Below, piece after piece: positions 5,815 through 6,143 of a stretch of DNA of 6,143 nt (within the stretch, counting starts at the first letter, position 1; the number at the start of each line of letters is the position of its first letter). The notes beneath the pieces were generated by a model, which had not been told where the DNA came from, searched no databases, and worked only from the letters and a program-made list of their open reading frames with translations. Source of the DNA: Bacteroidales bacterium UBA3868 (lineage in GTDB: Bacteria > Bacteroidota > Bacteroidia > Bacteroidales > WCHB1-69). A program made the position numbers and the translations under genes. Where the stretch lies: NCBI GenBank assembly GCA_002392325.1, contig DGGS01000069.1, positions 1 to 6,143 of the forward strand, in the 5' to 3' direction.

Positions 5815-6143
5815 ATGTCAGAATCCAAGATTTTTACCCCTTGCCAAATTGGCCCTATTACCTTGCGTAACCGTACCATCCGTTCCGCCGCTTTCGAGAA
5901 TATGGCGCACGGAAACCGGCCGACAAAAGAATTGTTTGACTACCATACCGCCGTTGCCCGCGGAGGTGTCGGTATGACCACGGTGGCGTATGCTTCCGTT
6001 TGCCAGAGCGGTCTCTCGTTCGACGGCCAATTGTGGTTGCGTGAGGAGATTATTCCTGAGTTGAAGAAGTTGACGGACGCCATCCACGCCGAGGGTGCAA
6101 AAGCTTCCATTCAGATTGGCCATTGCGGCAACATGACGCACCG
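5815..6143 (+). CDS. NADH:flavin oxidoreductase, old yellow enzyme family (5' part)
   Basis: Only the first 109 complete codons are inside the window, and the frame is still open at the end. The protein would be an FMN-binding TIM-barrel oxidoreductase using NAD(P)H to reduce an unsaturated substrate that cannot be identified here. Features are KIFTPCQIGPITLRNRTIRSA at 5-25 (the first barrel strand of the family), the GGVGMTTVAYASV segment at 50-62 and the QIGHCGNM motif at 100-107. This last motif is the usual QxxHxG strand. The ATG at 5815 follows an A-rich leader (run of A at 5803-5809) and lies 21 nt after the tatD stop, so the two genes are probably co-transcribed. The longer family members carry a C-terminal iron-sulfur and NAD(P)H-binding half, but whether this one does cannot be seen. 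Confidence 0.9.
   Translation, partial: MSESKIFTPCQIGPITLRNRTIRSAAFENMAHGNRPTKELFDYHTAVARGGVGMTTVAYASVCQSGLSFDGQLWLREEIIPELKKLTDAIHAEGAKASIQIGHCGNMTH

Noticed and set aside
1..6143. A novel defence, mobile or biosynthetic system
   Set aside because: All genes belong to recognised housekeeping or regulatory families on one strand with uniform composition. No transposase, integrase, repeat array or unknown conserved cluster is present.

Overview
The window reads as ordinary chromosomal DNA of a member of the Bacteroidota, probably Bacteroidales-like. Four observations support this. The ATP synthase a subunit carries a signal peptide and a long periplasmic N-terminal domain. A PadR regulator is paired with a PspC protein that ends in a GIN/DUF2807-type beta-rich domain. 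Start codons are preceded by A/T-rich leaders rather than clear Shine-Dalgarno sequences. One promoter matches the Bacteroidota sigma-ABfr pattern (TTG, 19 nt, TAnnTTTG). The species cannot be named from sequence reading alone. All genes lie on the + strand, and no RNA gene, mobile element or CRISPR array was seen.

Layout. (1) 2-876: the 3' part of an ES1/ElbB-type DJ-1-superfamily gene, followed after 2 nt by a complete shikimate kinase gene (aroK). (2) 886-2846: a promoter, a PadR-family regulator, and after 12 nt a PspC-domain membrane protein, forming a likely self-contained regulator/envelope module. (3) 2847-4957: three membrane-sector genes of the F-type ATP synthase, atpB (a), atpE (c) and atpF (b). 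A strong hairpin lies between atpE and atpF, and a good intrinsic terminator follows atpF. (4) 5017-6143: a TatD-family metallohydrolase gene and, 21 nt later, the 5' part of an NADH:flavin oxidoreductase (old yellow enzyme family) gene that runs off the window.

How the genes work together. AtpB, AtpE and AtpF would form the Fo proton channel, c-ring and peripheral stalk. The delta, alpha, gamma, beta and epsilon subunits are not in the window, and the terminator after atpF suggests they are encoded elsewhere or in another transcript. The PadR/PspC pair probably senses or buffers envelope state and is separate from ATP synthase, although no terminator was seen between pspC and atpB.

I found no convincing undescribed multi-gene system. 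The points most worth a second look are a 33-nt near-perfect palindrome inside aroK, the atpE-atpF hairpin without a U-tract, and the split ATP synthase locus.
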